Positions 16,603 to 24,323 of a stretch of DNA of 32,089 nt are shown piece after piece. The DNA is from a virus: the IMG/VR virus record IMGVR_UViG_3300027522_000017, positions 1 to 32,089 of that record. One strand, 5' to 3'. The position numbers were made by a program, and so were the translations under genes. Position 1 is the stretch's first letter. Each line of letters begins with the position of its first letter. Under the pieces are notes generated by a model. The model did no database searches, was not told the DNA's origin, and saw only the letters and a list, made by a program, of their open reading frames with translations.

Positions 16603-16902
16603 CTATATAAACTCAATAAGATCGTTATCTATTTTAATAAAACAATTTGAACAAAGGACAGTAGATTGATATATTAGTTCAGTAACTTCCCTTCGGCTTT
16701 CATCATTCATACCTTTACGTTGAGTTAATTTTCTTATTTTGTTGTTGTGTGGATAAAATTTTAAACATACAGTCTCACTTTCACCACAATGAGAACATGA
16801 CTTTTCTGCAAGATATTCGTTAAGCCATACAATGCGCTGACGATAATTACGTTTTGATACACTTTTTATAGTATCTTTATATTTTTCATAATGTTCATTC
16901 AT
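16603..16902 (-). CDS. Small HNH-like zinc-binding protein, degenerate
   Basis: The 99-residue protein is the only gene on this strand. It has two zinc-knuckle pairs, CSHCGE and VLCSNCF, with LKFYPHNNKIRKL between them. That is the layout of small HNH proteins (CxxC, a His-containing strand, then CxNCH). The usual first catalytic His of the HH pair reads FYPH here, and the final CxNCH reads CSNCF. It is therefore either a divergent nuclease or a non-catalytic relic of a homing-type element. The start is placed at MNEHYEKYKDT because a TATAAATA on the same strand lies exactly 5 nt upstream. A start 24 nt earlier would have to lie upstream of that promoter. It converges on gp17. Confidence 0.6.
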   Translation of the reverse strand: MNEHYEKYKDTIKSVSKRNYRQRIVWLNEYLAEKSCSHCGESETVCLKFYPHNNKIRKLTQRKGMNDESRREVTELIYQSTVLCSNCFIKIDNDLIEFI

Positions 16903-16907
16903 AGGAT

Positions 16908-16915
16908 TATTTATA
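16908..16915 (-). promoter_or_regulatory. Late promoter for the minus-strand gene, predicted leaderless
   Basis: TATTTATA on the + strand reads TATAAATA on the minus strand. With T4 geometry (-13 to -6), +1 falls on 16902, the A of the ATG. There is no room for a Shine-Dalgarno sequence. The same spacing occurs at 26143. Confidence 0.55.
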
Positions 16916-16958
16916 AGAATCCTCACATATAAAAACAGTGTTTTAGGAATCTGTTTTT

Positions 16959-16966
16959 TATAAATA
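16959..16966 (+). promoter_or_regulatory. T4-type late promoter for gp18/gp19
   Basis: An exact TATAAATA lies 65 nt before the sheath gene. An 8-bp inverted repeat, AAAAACAG (16931-16938) with CTGTTTTT (16951-16958), lies directly upstream. Initiation near 16972 gives a leader of about 60 nt, the longest in the late block. The promoter is divergent from the minus-strand late promoter about 45 bp away. Confidence 0.7.
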
Positions 16967-16984
16967 TTCGTAATGAAAAGAATA

Positions 16985-17011
16985 AACTCTAACGTAGAGT
17001 TGGTTCTCTAC
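16985..17011 (+). promoter_or_regulatory. Two mutually exclusive hairpins in the sheath-gene leader
   Basis: AACTCTA-ACG-TAGAGTT (16985-17001) can form a 7-bp stem. GTAGAG-TTGGTT-CTCTAC (16994-17011) can form a 6-bp stem. They share GTAGAG, so only one can exist at a time. The ribosome binding site AAAGGAG follows at 17017-17023, 8 nt before the ATG. Any regulatory role is inference. Confidence 0.4.
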
Positions 17012-17031
17012 AGATAAAAGGAGTAAGGAAA

Positions 17032-19161
17032 ATGAGTTTTTTAGTGTCGCCTGGCGTACATGTTCGAGAAATTGACTTAACAAACATTGTTCCTTCCATC
17101 CAAACTAATATCGGTGCTGTGGCCGGACCTTTCGAAAAGGGTCCAGTTTCTTCCGTTGTTAATATTGGGTCGGAGGCTGAGTTGGTTGCCATTTTTGGTA
17201 AACCAAACTCAAGTAACTTTGAATATTTTTTCACTGCTGCAAACTTTTTGCAGTATTCAAATGCACTTAAAGTTGTGCGTTGTGAGTCTGCTGTTTTGAA
17301 CGCCTGTTCAAACCTTGGACTTTTAATTAGAGATGCAGATCACTATACTAACTCATTTAGAGATGGTCAAGGTAGTGTTGGTCCTTTTGCCGCACGAACT
17401 GCTGGTGATCATGGTAATAGTCTCGCTGTTTCAATCTGTGCTACTTCTACAGCATTTTCGCAAGACATTACAGGTGCTAACCAAGTTAACGGTACACCAG
17501 CAAGTGGTGCAACATCTATAACAGTTGATGACGTTGATCTTGCATCTAATGTAATTAACGTTGGTGACATTGTTTCATTTTTCACAGACAGTGGTTTCGG
17601 AACTCCTGCTACAGGTCATGCTGGCAAAGAATACGAAGTAACTGCTAGAGATACTGCAAACGATACTATCACGGTTCGTGACTTAGATAACCCAAGTGGA
17701 ACTGGCCTTGCTGCTTCCCTTGCTGACAACTCATTTATTAGACGCCGGTGGAAGTTCTACGATTTGTTTGATTCCGCACCGGGCACATCTACTTGGTCTA
17801 CTAAAGAAGGCCGTGGTGCTAATGATGAAATGCATATCGTAGTATATGATACAACTGGTAAAATTTCAGGTTTTGCTGAAAATGTTGCTGGTCAACGTAC
17901 ACTTTCTGTTTTAGAAACTTATACTGCTCTTTCCAAAAACCCTAATGCTAAAAATGCACAAGGTGGAACAAACTACTATGCAGAAATTCTTTATATTCGT
18001 TCAGCATTTGTTTTCTGGATGGATCATCTTTCAGCCGGAACAAACTGGGGAGTAGACCTTGATGCAACTAATGCTCTTGTCTTAGACGCCACGGATGCAA
18101 ATAGTGCTGATGAAGGTGATAATGTTCTTGCTGAAACGGGCGATAACATGGTTTTAGATACAGATGCTGGTTCATTTACAGCTGTAGATACACCAACACT
18201 TGACTCTCTTACAGGTGGTACTGATGATTATGCAGTATCCCTTGGTGAAAAACGTACTGCATATGACTTATTTGCAAATGCTGAACTCCATGATATTAAC
18301 TTTATTCTTGGTGGTCCTTCTGTTACAGTTAGTGGTAGTTCATTCGGTACGCCTGGCGATGAGTTTGATACACACGGTACAATGTTAACTGATCTTGCAG
18401 AATTAAGAAAAGACCTTGTTGCATTTATATCGCCTGCTAGACAGTCGGTTGTTAATGTTCAAAGTTCAAACACGCAAACAGTAAATGTTAAAAATTCTTA
18501 TGATACACTACCATCATCTTCCTATGTGGTTTATGACAGTGGTTACAAATACATGTATGACAAATATAACGATTTGTATCGTTATGTTCCACTGAATGGT
18601 GACATTGCTGGTTTGTGTGCATTCACAGACAGCGTTGCTGACCCTTGGTTCTCACCAGGCGGTTTCAATCGTGGTAATATTCGTGGTGCAATTAAACTTG
18701 CATATAATCCACAACAAGCAGAAAGAGATATTCTCTACAAGGCTCGTATCAACCCAGTTGTTGATTTTCCAGGCCAAGGTGTAGTTCTCTTTGGTGATAA
18801 AACTGCTCTAACAAAACCAAGTGCATTTGATCGTATTAACGTGCGTAGATTGTTCCTTGTTCTTGAAAAAGCAATTGCTACTGCTGCTAAATTCCAACTC
18901 TTTGAGTTCAACGATGAGTTTACACGGGCTCAGTTCCGTAACTTAGTTGAACCTTTCTTGAGGGATGTGCAGGGTCGTAGAGGTATTACTGATTTCCAAG
19001 TTGTTGCTGATGGCACAAACAACACGGGTGAAGTCATTGACCGAAACGAATTTATTGCCGACATCTATATTAAACCAGCAAGATCAATTAACTTTATCTC
19101 TCTTAACTTTGTTGCAGTTCGCACAGGCGTTGAGTTCAGTGAAGTAATTGGTCAATTTTAA
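17032..19161 (+). CDS. 18: Tail sheath protein gp18
   Basis: The 709-residue protein matches the T4 gp18 contractile sheath. It opens MSFLVSPGVHVREIDLTNIVPS and goes on AVAGPFEKGPVSSVV. The conserved C-terminal part is present: SPGGFNRGNIRGAIKLAYNPQ, INVRRLFLVLEKAIATAAKFQLFEFNDEFTR, and VDGRNE-type blocks near the end. Copies assemble around the gp19 tube and contract at infection. It is somewhat longer than T4 gp18 (659). The excess includes a middle insertion (about residues 340-390) with ALVLDATDANSADEGDN and NVLAETGDNMVLDT repeats, similar in style to those in gp14 and probably on the exposed domain. It has its own late promoter and an unusual leader. gp19 follows after 14 nt. Confidence 0.95.
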   Translation: MSFLVSPGVHVREIDLTNIVPSIQTNIGAVAGPFEKGPVSSVVNIGSEAELVAIFGKPNSSNFEYFFTAANFLQYSNALKVVRCESAVLNACSNLGLLIRDADHYTNSFRDGQGSVGPFAARTAGDHGNSLAVSICATSTAFSQDITGANQVNGTPASGATSITVDDVDLASNVINVGDIVSFFTDSGFGTPATGHAGKEYEVTARDTANDTITVRDLDNPSGTGLAASLADNSFIRRRWKFYDLFDSAPGTSTWSTKEGRGANDEMHIVVYDTTGKISGFAENVAGQRTLSVLETYTALSKNPNAKNAQGGTNYYAEILYIRSAFVFWMDHLSAGTNWGVDLDATNALVLDATDANSADEGDNVLAETGDNMVLDTDAGSFTAVDTPTLDSLTGGTDDYAVSLGEKRTAYDLFANAELHDINFILGGPSVTVSGSSFGTPGDEFDTHGTMLTDLAELRKDLVAFISPARQSVVNVQSSNTQTVNVKNSYDTLPSSSYVVYDSGYKYMYDKYNDLYRYVPLNGDIAGLCAFTDSVADPWFSPGGFNRGNIRGAIKLAYNPQQAERDILYKARINPVVDFPGQGVVLFGDKTALTKPSAFDRINVRRLFLVLEKAIATAAKFQLFEFNDEFTRAQFRNLVEPFLRDVQGRRGITDFQVVADGTNNTGEVIDRNEFIADIYIKPARSINFISLNFVAVRTGVEFSEVIGQF

Positions 19162-19175
19162 GGAGGTAACATAAC

Positions 19176-19754
19176 ATGGTTGGAACAATAGATCAATTTA
19201 GAGCCCAACTAATTGGTGGCGGTGCCAGAGCTAACCAATTTAAAGTAGAAGTTTTAGTACCTCAATTGCCTGGTATTAGTAACTTTGATATTAGAAAGGC
19301 TTCTTTTCTTTGCAAGGCCACTGCGCTACCAGCAATGGCTCTTACAGAAATTGAAATTCCTTTTAGAGGAAGGAAGATTTTTCTTGCAGGGGATAGAGAC
19401 TTTCCTGATACATGGGATGTAACATTCCTTAACGATACAGATTTTGCAATCCGTAACGCTATGGAACAATGGTCAAATGCTATTAATAACCTTGCAACGG
19501 GTCAAGGTGAAAGTAATAGTTTGGCATACTGTGCTGATATGACCGTATCTCAGTTAGATAAAGATGATAGAGTTTTGAAACAATATAAGTTTATTAATGC
19601 TTGGCCGTTGACTATAAGTAATATTGAACTTACTACTGAGGCAGCAACTGCTGTTGAAGAGTTTCAAGTATCATTTAGATATCAACACTTTCTAACAAAC
19701 GAAGTTGAGACATCAGGAGCTTCATTTACAGTTACTGCGTCACTCACTGTATAA
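19176..19754 (+). CDS. 19: Tail tube protein gp19
   Basis: The 192-residue protein matches T4 gp19 (163 residues), the subunit of the inner tube through which DNA passes. It starts MVGTIDQFRAQLIGGGARANQF, and has the KATALPAMALTEIEIPFRGRKI and GDRDFPDTWDVTFLNDTDF segments and a beta-rich C-terminus (TAVEEFQVSFRYQHF), all typical of the tail-tube fold. The strong ribosome binding site AAGGAGG lies 9-10 nt before ATG. It is expressed with gp18 from the promoter at 16959. A related tube-like protein (gp3-like) is encoded at 26156. No clear terminator follows; a 5-bp hairpin at the end of the gene lacks a proper U tract. Confidence 0.92.
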   Translation: MVGTIDQFRAQLIGGGARANQFKVEVLVPQLPGISNFDIRKASFLCKATALPAMALTEIEIPFRGRKIFLAGDRDFPDTWDVTFLNDTDFAIRNAMEQWSNAINNLATGQGESNSLAYCADMTVSQLDKDDRVLKQYKFINAWPLTISNIELTTEAATAVEEFQVSFRYQHFLTNEVETSGASFTVTASLTV

Positions 19755-19793
19755 GTGACTTTATAAACCTACTAAATAAAGGAGTAGGGAGAT

Positions 19794-19811
19794 ATGAAAT
19801 ATTATGGCTGA
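19794..19811 (+). other. Five-codon upstream reading frame overlapping the gp20 start
   Basis: ATG AAA TAT TAT GGC TGA encodes MKYYG. AAGGAG (19779-19784) lies 9 nt before its ATG, a better spacing than to the gp20 ATG, which is 19 nt away. The frame ends after the gp20 start (19804), so ribosomes ending here could re-initiate on gp20. A weaker AGGGAG (19786-19791) lies 12 nt before gp20. Translation of the mini-frame is unproven. Confidence 0.3.
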
Positions 19812-21492
19812 ACTTTTCGGTTTTACAATTAATCGGGCTAATAAGGAAACGGGTGGTGAACAAGTCTTCACCACCCCAACTCCTGATGATGGCGCTATCG
19901 ACGTTGCTGGTGGTGGTTTCTTTGGACAAGTTTTAGATACCGATGGTCGTGAAAAAACAGAACTAGATTTAATTCGAAGATATAGAGACATTGCACAACA
20001 ACCAGAATGCGACAGTGCAATTGAGGATATTATAAACGAAGCAGTGACAGCTGATGAGGTATCACAATCGGTAACTCTTAGTACTGACAGGCTTCCATAT
20101 CCAGACAAAATCAAAAGAGCAATCAGAAAAGAATTTGATACAGTATTATCCCTTATGGAATGGGAACAAAAAGGTCATGACATCATGCGTAGGTGGTATG
20201 TTGATGGTCGAGTTTTCTACCATAAAGTAATTGATACAAAAAATCCCAAACGAGGTATTGTTGACCTCCGTTATATTGATCCTATAAAAATTAAAAAAGC
20301 CAGACAGGTCAAAAAAGATAAAGACATAAAGACTGGCGTAGATATGATAACAAAAATTGATGAGTACTTTATCTATAATGAGAAAGGACTTTTCTCAGCA
20401 GGATACGGTGGAGCTAGTCAAGGATTGAAGATTGCAGCAGATGCAATTGCATATTGTCCTTCTGGTGTTATTGATCAGAACGGTGGTAAGGTTCTGTCTT
20501 ATTTGCATAAGGCAATTAAACCTGTCAATCAATTACGTATGATTGAGGATGCATTGGTTATCTATCGTATCTCACGTGCTCCAGAACGTAGAATTTTTTA
20601 CATTGATGTTGGTAATCTACCAAAGGTAAAAGCAGAACAGTATCTTAAAGACGTTATGAATCGTTACCGTAATAAATTAGTGTATGATGCATCTACTGGT
20701 GAGATTCGTGATGATAGAAATCAGATGAGTATGCTAGAAGATTTCTGGCTTCCACGGCGTGAAGGTGGTAGAGGTACAGAAATTACTACTTTAGCCGGTG
20801 GTCAAAATCTTGGTGAAATTGACGATATTGAATATTTCAGACAGAAATTATATCGTTCACTTAACGTTCCTATTTCTCGTTTAGAAGCAGAGAATCAATT
20901 TAGTATGGGACGTAGTAGTGATATTACTAGGGACGAACTAAAATTTACTAAATTTATTCAAAAGATCAGAAAGAAATTTACACCAATATTCACTGATATT
21001 TTAAAGACTCAGCTGTTGTTGAAGGGTATTATATCTTTGGATGATTGGGATGTGATGAAAGAACACATTCAATATGATTTCTTAAAAGATGGTCACTTTG
21101 CAGAACTAAAAGAAGCTGAACTTATTAATGATCGTATTCAAACACTAGATTCAATTCAGTCTTATATTGGTACATTCTTCAGTAAAGAATATGTTCTTAA
21201 ACATGTTCTACGTATGAACGATACTCAGATTGATGAGATGAGAGATCAAATTGCTCGTGAACTTGAAAAAGACCCAATGGACGGTGGTATAAGTTTACCA
21301 GATGGTGGCGATGGTGTTACACGTTATCCAGAAGTTGGTGGCGCTCCTATTCCTGCTGATGATTATGGTAAGTTCCAAGGTGAAGAAGACCCAGAAGATG
21401 ACTTGAAGAAAGCACAAGCTGCTCAAGCATTGGGTGCAGCTGATCAAGCAAAAGCAACTGCGAAAGCAACTGAAAATGGAGGAGATAAATAA
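19804..21492 (+). CDS. 20: Portal vertex protein gp20
   Basis: The 562-residue protein matches T4 gp20 (524 residues), the dodecameric portal through which gp17 pumps DNA. Family segments include TELDLIRRYRDIAQQPECDSAI, DIINEAVT, GHDIMRRWYVDGRVFYHKVID, LRYIDPIKIKK, EDALVIYRISRAPERRIFYID and a later EDFWLPRREGGRGTEITTLAGG. The central ENQFSMGRSSDITRDELKF block is the conserved crown/stem region. The C-terminus is an Ala/Asp-rich tail (DDLKKAQAAQALGAADQ). The start is fixed by homology to the MAELFGF opening. The stop overlaps the gp67 start as TAATG. Confidence 0.95.
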   Translation: MAELFGFTINRANKETGGEQVFTTPTPDDGAIDVAGGGFFGQVLDTDGREKTELDLIRRYRDIAQQPECDSAIEDIINEAVTADEVSQSVTLSTDRLPYPDKIKRAIRKEFDTVLSLMEWEQKGHDIMRRWYVDGRVFYHKVIDTKNPKRGIVDLRYIDPIKIKKARQVKKDKDIKTGVDMITKIDEYFIYNEKGLFSAGYGGASQGLKIAADAIAYCPSGVIDQNGGKVLSYLHKAIKPVNQLRMIEDALVIYRISRAPERRIFYIDVGNLPKVKAEQYLKDVMNRYRNKLVYDASTGEIRDDRNQMSMLEDFWLPRREGGRGTEITTLAGGQNLGEIDDIEYFRQKLYRSLNVPISRLEAENQFSMGRSSDITRDELKFTKFIQKIRKKFTPIFTDILKTQLLLKGIISLDDWDVMKEHIQYDFLKDGHFAELKEAELINDRIQTLDSIQSYIGTFFSKEYVLKHVLRMNDTQIDEMRDQIARELEKDPMDGGISLPDGGDGVTRYPEVGGAPIPADDYGKFQGEEDPEDDLKKAQAAQALGAADQAKATAKATENGGDK

Positions 21493-21659
21493 TGAGTAGA
21501 GAAATTATTGATGCGTTGTCTAATGGTAACAACGTAGAAGCAGAAACACAATTTAGTACTGCATTGTCTAGTAAAGTTGGAGATGCTTTAGAATCACAAC
21601 GAAGAGAATTAGCTAAGACTTTTGTTAAAACAATGAGTGTAGAAAATGAAGAGGATTGA
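21492..21659 (+). CDS. 67: Prohead core protein gp67-like
   Basis: This short gene of 55 codons directly follows gp20, sharing one base with its stop (TAATG). The product begins MSREIIDALSNGNNVEAE and contains FSTALSSKVGDALESQRREL followed by AKTFV. That matches the pattern of T4 gp67 (FAEAMAARTIDLIKEEKIAIARNFL, from memory) and its marine counterparts. It ends in an acidic stretch (ENEED), much shorter than the acidic tail of T4 gp67 (80 residues). gp67 is a minor component of the internal scaffold core and is later degraded by gp21. Position between gp20 and gp68/gp21 supports the call. The last 14 nt overlap the next gene. Confidence 0.75.
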   Translation: MSREIIDALSNGNNVEAETQFSTALSSKVGDALESQRRELAKTFVKTMSVENEED

Positions 21660-21894
21660 GGAAATCTATGAATCTACAGTTGTAGAGAGGGATGAACACA
21701 AGAAATCTAAACAATATAAGAAGCTTTCTCCTAAATTAAAGGATGCAGTGGACGATATATTCAAAAAAATGGATGCTAAACCTTCTGATTTCCTAAATAG
21801 TTTCGAGAAAACTATTACAGATATTTCAAGAAAATATAAAGTTCCTGAGAAAGAACTTCTTGGATATTTTGAAAAAGAAATGCTAGCTATCTAG
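21646..21894 (+). CDS. 68: Prohead core protein gp68-like
   Basis: The 82-residue, charged, helical protein (MKRIEEIYESTVVERDEHKK...) occupies the place of gp68 in the T4 order 20-67-68-21. Half of it (SPKLKDAVDDIFKKMD, KPSDFLNSFEKTITDIS, KYKVPEKELLGYFEKEM) looks like amphipathic helices suitable for a scaffold core component. It is shorter than T4 gp68 (141 residues), and similarity is judged by position and character rather than by a clear motif. It overlaps gp67 by 14 nt and so is probably translated by coupling. An IYE-S site near the N-terminus could be cut by the gp21 protease. Confidence 0.55.
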   Translation: MKRIEEIYESTVVERDEHKKSKQYKKLSPKLKDAVDDIFKKMDAKPSDFLNSFEKTITDISRKYKVPEKELLGYFEKEMLAI

Positions 21895-21904
21895 GAGTAA
21901 AAAA

Positions 21905-22339
21905 ATGGCTTTTGCTACAAGAACATTAAGAGACACACCTGTAGCAAATGCAGGCGATGGTGGATATGTCACCATCTTGGTTGATATCGAAGATGATACA
22001 ACTGCAAATAATGCTATTCTAGATGCAAGTGCATTAGCTGGTCACGCAAACGGTGCAAAACTACATTTAAACCGTATTTGGTGGTCATTGGTACAGGGTA
22101 CAGCAGATGACGATACAGGTCATGTAGAAATCATAGAAGTGGGTGCTGCGGCAAACAATTCACAAGATTCTACACAGTTTAGATGCGCTGGTACAGGACA
22201 CTATGACGGAACTGCTAGTAAAATTGCAGGGACAGCCGTAAACACTACTGCAAGTTCTGGTGATCATGAAGCTAGTTGTTTTGGTACATCTGGTACGATC
22301 ATCATCGAATTTAAGAAAGACGAAAACTATACGTCATAG
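21905..22339 (+). CDS. Uncharacterised probable virion protein, candidate capsid decoration protein
   Basis: The 144-residue protein lies between the core genes gp68 and gp21, a place with no gene in T4. It is rich in Gly, Ala, Thr, Asp and Asn and probably beta-stranded (GGYVTILVDIEDDT, RIWWSLVQGT, GHVEIIEVGAAAN, GTIIIEFKKDENY). There is no membrane segment or signal. A strong ribosome binding site (AGGAG, 9 nt upstream) suggests high expression. A small, compact beta protein embedded in the head operon would fit a capsid decoration or outer-capsid role, but I recognise no family motif. Two cysteines (FRCAGTG, EASCFGTSG) could pair. Function is inference from position. Confidence 0.5.
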   Translation: MAFATRTLRDTPVANAGDGGYVTILVDIEDDTTANNAILDASALAGHANGAKLHLNRIWWSLVQGTADDDTGHVEIIEVGAAANNSQDSTQFRCAGTGHYDGTASKIAGTAVNTTASSGDHEASCFGTSGTIIIEFKKDENYTS

Positions 22340-22349
22340 GGGATATGAG

Positions 22350-23006
22350 ATGCAGACCGTAAAATTATTTTCAGAATCCGTTGAAGAGGTGGAGTATATC
22401 ACCGAAGAAAAAGAAGGCGGAAAGAAAGAATACAAAATTAGAGGCATTTTCATGCAGGCTGATATCAAGAACCGTAATGGTCGAGTATATCCTATGGAAA
22501 TCCTTAATAACGAAGTTACTAAGTATAACAAGAATTTTATCAAAGAAAATCGTGCCTTTGGGGAACTGGGACATCCAGACGGACCAACCGTCAATTTGGA
22601 ACGAGTGTCCCACATGATCACTTCTTTGACCCCTGATGGTAAAAATTTCATTGGTGAGGCAAAAATTATGGCCACACCAATGGGTGAGATTGTTAAGAAC
22701 CTCATGGATGAAGGTGCTAAGTTAGGCGTTTCATCTAGGGGCATGGGAAGTTTGGACCAAAAAAATGGTGCTAACTATGTGAGAGATGATTTTTACCTTG
22801 CAACAGCTGCTGATATTGTTGCCGATCCTTCTGCCCCTAATGCTTTTGTTGAGGGTATTATGGAAGGTAAAGAGTGGGTTTGGAACCACGGATCGTTAGT
22901 TGAAGCACACGTTGCTAAGTTAAAAACAGAATTTGACGTTAAAACCCGTCAAAGAGAGGCGAACAAAGAAGCTTTAGAGTTCGCTAAATTCCTCAAAATG
23001 TTGTAA
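22350..23006 (+). CDS. 21: Prohead core protease gp21
   Basis: The 218-residue protein is a T4-type prohead protease, a serine protease that cleaves scaffold and capsid proteins after LxE/IxE sites. The catalytic histidine is in AFGELGHPDGP (H75) and the serine in KLGVSSRGMGSL (S128 or S129). The RNGRVYPMEILNNEV block (about 42-56) is a further family signature. The length is close to T4 gp21 (212). ATG 22350 is preferred over other in-frame starts because AGGGGA lies 6 nt upstream and the MQTVKLFSES opening fits the family. Its probable targets gp67, gp68, gp22 and gp23 are its immediate neighbours. A late promoter begins 3 nt after its stop. Confidence 0.92.
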   Translation: MQTVKLFSESVEEVEYITEEKEGGKKEYKIRGIFMQADIKNRNGRVYPMEILNNEVTKYNKNFIKENRAFGELGHPDGPTVNLERVSHMITSLTPDGKNFIGEAKIMATPMGEIVKNLMDEGAKLGVSSRGMGSLDQKNGANYVRDDFYLATAADIVADPSAPNAFVEGIMEGKEWVWNHGSLVEAHVAKLKTEFDVKTRQREANKEALEFAKFLKML

Positions 23007-23008
23007 AG

Positions 23009-23016
23009 TATAAATA
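23009..23016 (+). promoter_or_regulatory. T4-type late promoter for gp22
   Basis: An exact TATAAATA begins 3 nt after the gp21 stop and ends 25 nt before the gp22 ATG. Initiation near 23022 leaves a 20-nt leader carrying AAAAGGAG. Confidence 0.75.
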
Positions 23017-23041
23017 ATATAATTGCAAAAGGAGACATTCC

Positions 23042-24283
23042 ATGTCCGAATTAGAACAAACAATTGAGGAGCTTGAAGCAGAGGTATTGGCGGAACTAGA
23101 AGAAGCCAGTCAACCATCCGATTCGGGTGGAAAAGCAGATGCTCCCCAAAAAGTAAAAGATGAGGTCAACGACGAAGAAGACCTCGGCGGTGCAGAACCC
23201 GAAGCAAAAGTAGAGAAGGGTGCTGACGAAGATCGTAAAGAAAAAGAACTTGGTAAGAAAGCATCTGCTTCTGCTAAAGCTGTTTCTGGTGATGCACAAC
23301 AGAAAAGTGCTGGTAAATCTGATGGTCCTCAGAAGCTTGCTGCATCTCACGAACCAGAAGAAGGTGAAGTTGTTTCAGAAGCAAAACTTACTAAAGCACA
23401 GGCAATCGAACAGATTGGTAAGATGAAGAAGTCTGAAATCGAAGAGATGCTTGCTTCTCATGCTTCTAAACTTGCTGAAGCTGGTAAAGCTCAGACTGAA
23501 GAAGAACTTGAAAAACTTCAAGCTGAGAAAGATGCTATCGAAGAGAAAATTAAGTCAATTAACGTTGCAGAAGATGTTGATGCTCTAATGGCTGGTGAAG
23601 ACCTCTCCGAAGAATTTAAAGAAAAGGCTGCAACAATTTTTGAGGCAGCTGTTAAATCTAAGATACGTAGTGAAGTTGTGCGAATGGAAGAAGGCTACAG
23701 TGTTGCTCTTGATGAAGCTACTGATACAATAAAAGAAGAATTGTCAACTAAAGTTGATAACTATCTTGGTTACGTTGTTGAAGAGTGGATGAAGGAGAAT
23801 GAACTTGCTGTTGAACGTGGTCTAAAAGGTGAAATCGCCGAGGACTTTATTGTTGGTCTAAAACAATTGTTTGAAGATCATTACATTGATGTTCCCGACG
23901 AAAAGTATGACGTTCTGGAAGCTCAAGCAGAAAAGATTGCTGAGTTAGAAGAAAAACTCAACGAAAAGATTGAAGAAAACGTTGAGAAAAGAAAAGTGGT
24001 TGAATCTCTAACAAGAGAACAGATTACCAGTGAAATTTCACATGATCTGGCTAGTACTGAAGTAGAGAAATTCAAGTCGCTTACAGAAGATGTTGATTTT
24101 GTTTCTGAAGATTCCTTCCGGGCCAAACTAGACACCTTGAAAGAAAGCTATTTCCCAAAAAGTCTTGGGGAAGCACAATCTTTCTTAATTGATGATGAGA
24201 ATAGTGAGACTGCACAGGACATTGATACGACTGAAAGCATTCGTGCTTACATGTCGGCAATCAGTCGTACAAAGAGTGCATGA
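23042..24283 (+). CDS. 22: Prohead scaffold protein gp22
   Basis: The 413-residue protein is highly charged, lysine- and glutamate-rich and strongly helical, as expected for the T4 gp22 main scaffold. An acidic, Ala/Lys-rich disordered N-terminal part (about 1-120) precedes long coiled-coil-prone helices. The conserved C-terminal block contains VDNYLGYVVEEWMKENELAVERG, EIAEDFIVGLKQLFEDHYIDVP and KYDVLEAQAEKIAELEEKLNE. It is longer than T4 gp22 (269), mainly in the N-terminal part. Sequences such as SKLAEAGK and VVSEAKL fit gp21 cleavage sites. It builds the internal core of the prohead and is then degraded. It has its own late promoter just upstream, and gp23 has another just downstream. Confidence 0.9.
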   Translation: MSELEQTIEELEAEVLAELEEASQPSDSGGKADAPQKVKDEVNDEEDLGGAEPEAKVEKGADEDRKEKELGKKASASAKAVSGDAQQKSAGKSDGPQKLAASHEPEEGEVVSEAKLTKAQAIEQIGKMKKSEIEEMLASHASKLAEAGKAQTEEELEKLQAEKDAIEEKIKSINVAEDVDALMAGEDLSEEFKEKAATIFEAAVKSKIRSEVVRMEEGYSVALDEATDTIKEELSTKVDNYLGYVVEEWMKENELAVERGLKGEIAEDFIVGLKQLFEDHYIDVPDEKYDVLEAQAEKIAELEEKLNEKIEENVEKRKVVESLTREQITSEISHDLASTEVEKFKSLTEDVDFVSEDSFRAKLDTLKESYFPKSLGEAQSFLIDDENSETAQDIDTTESIRAYMSAISRTKSA

Positions 24284-24287
24284 TTTT

Positions 24288-24295
24288 TATAAATA
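24288..24295 (+). promoter_or_regulatory. T4-type late promoter for gp23
   Basis: An exact TATAAATA lies 4 nt after the gp22 stop and 28 nt before the major capsid gene. The leader carries AAGGAG. With the terminator after gp23, it makes the capsid gene a self-contained transcription unit. Confidence 0.8.
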
Positions 24296-24323
24296 ACTGT
24301 AGAAAATAATAAGGAGAAACTCA

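Noticed and set aside
16931-16958. AAAAACAG/CTGTTTTT inverted repeat as a terminator for gp17 or the minus-strand gene
   Set aside because: It lies upstream of the minus-strand gene and past the convergent end of gp17, is AT-rich, and abuts the gp18 late promoter.
19739-19759. Inverted repeat GTCACT...AGTGAC at the end of gp19
   Set aside because: The stem is short, the loop long and only three T residues follow; not convincing as a terminator.
22334-22744. Antisense open frame of 136 codons within gp21
   Set aside because: It lies wholly under the conserved protease gene and the product has no family character; a shadow frame.
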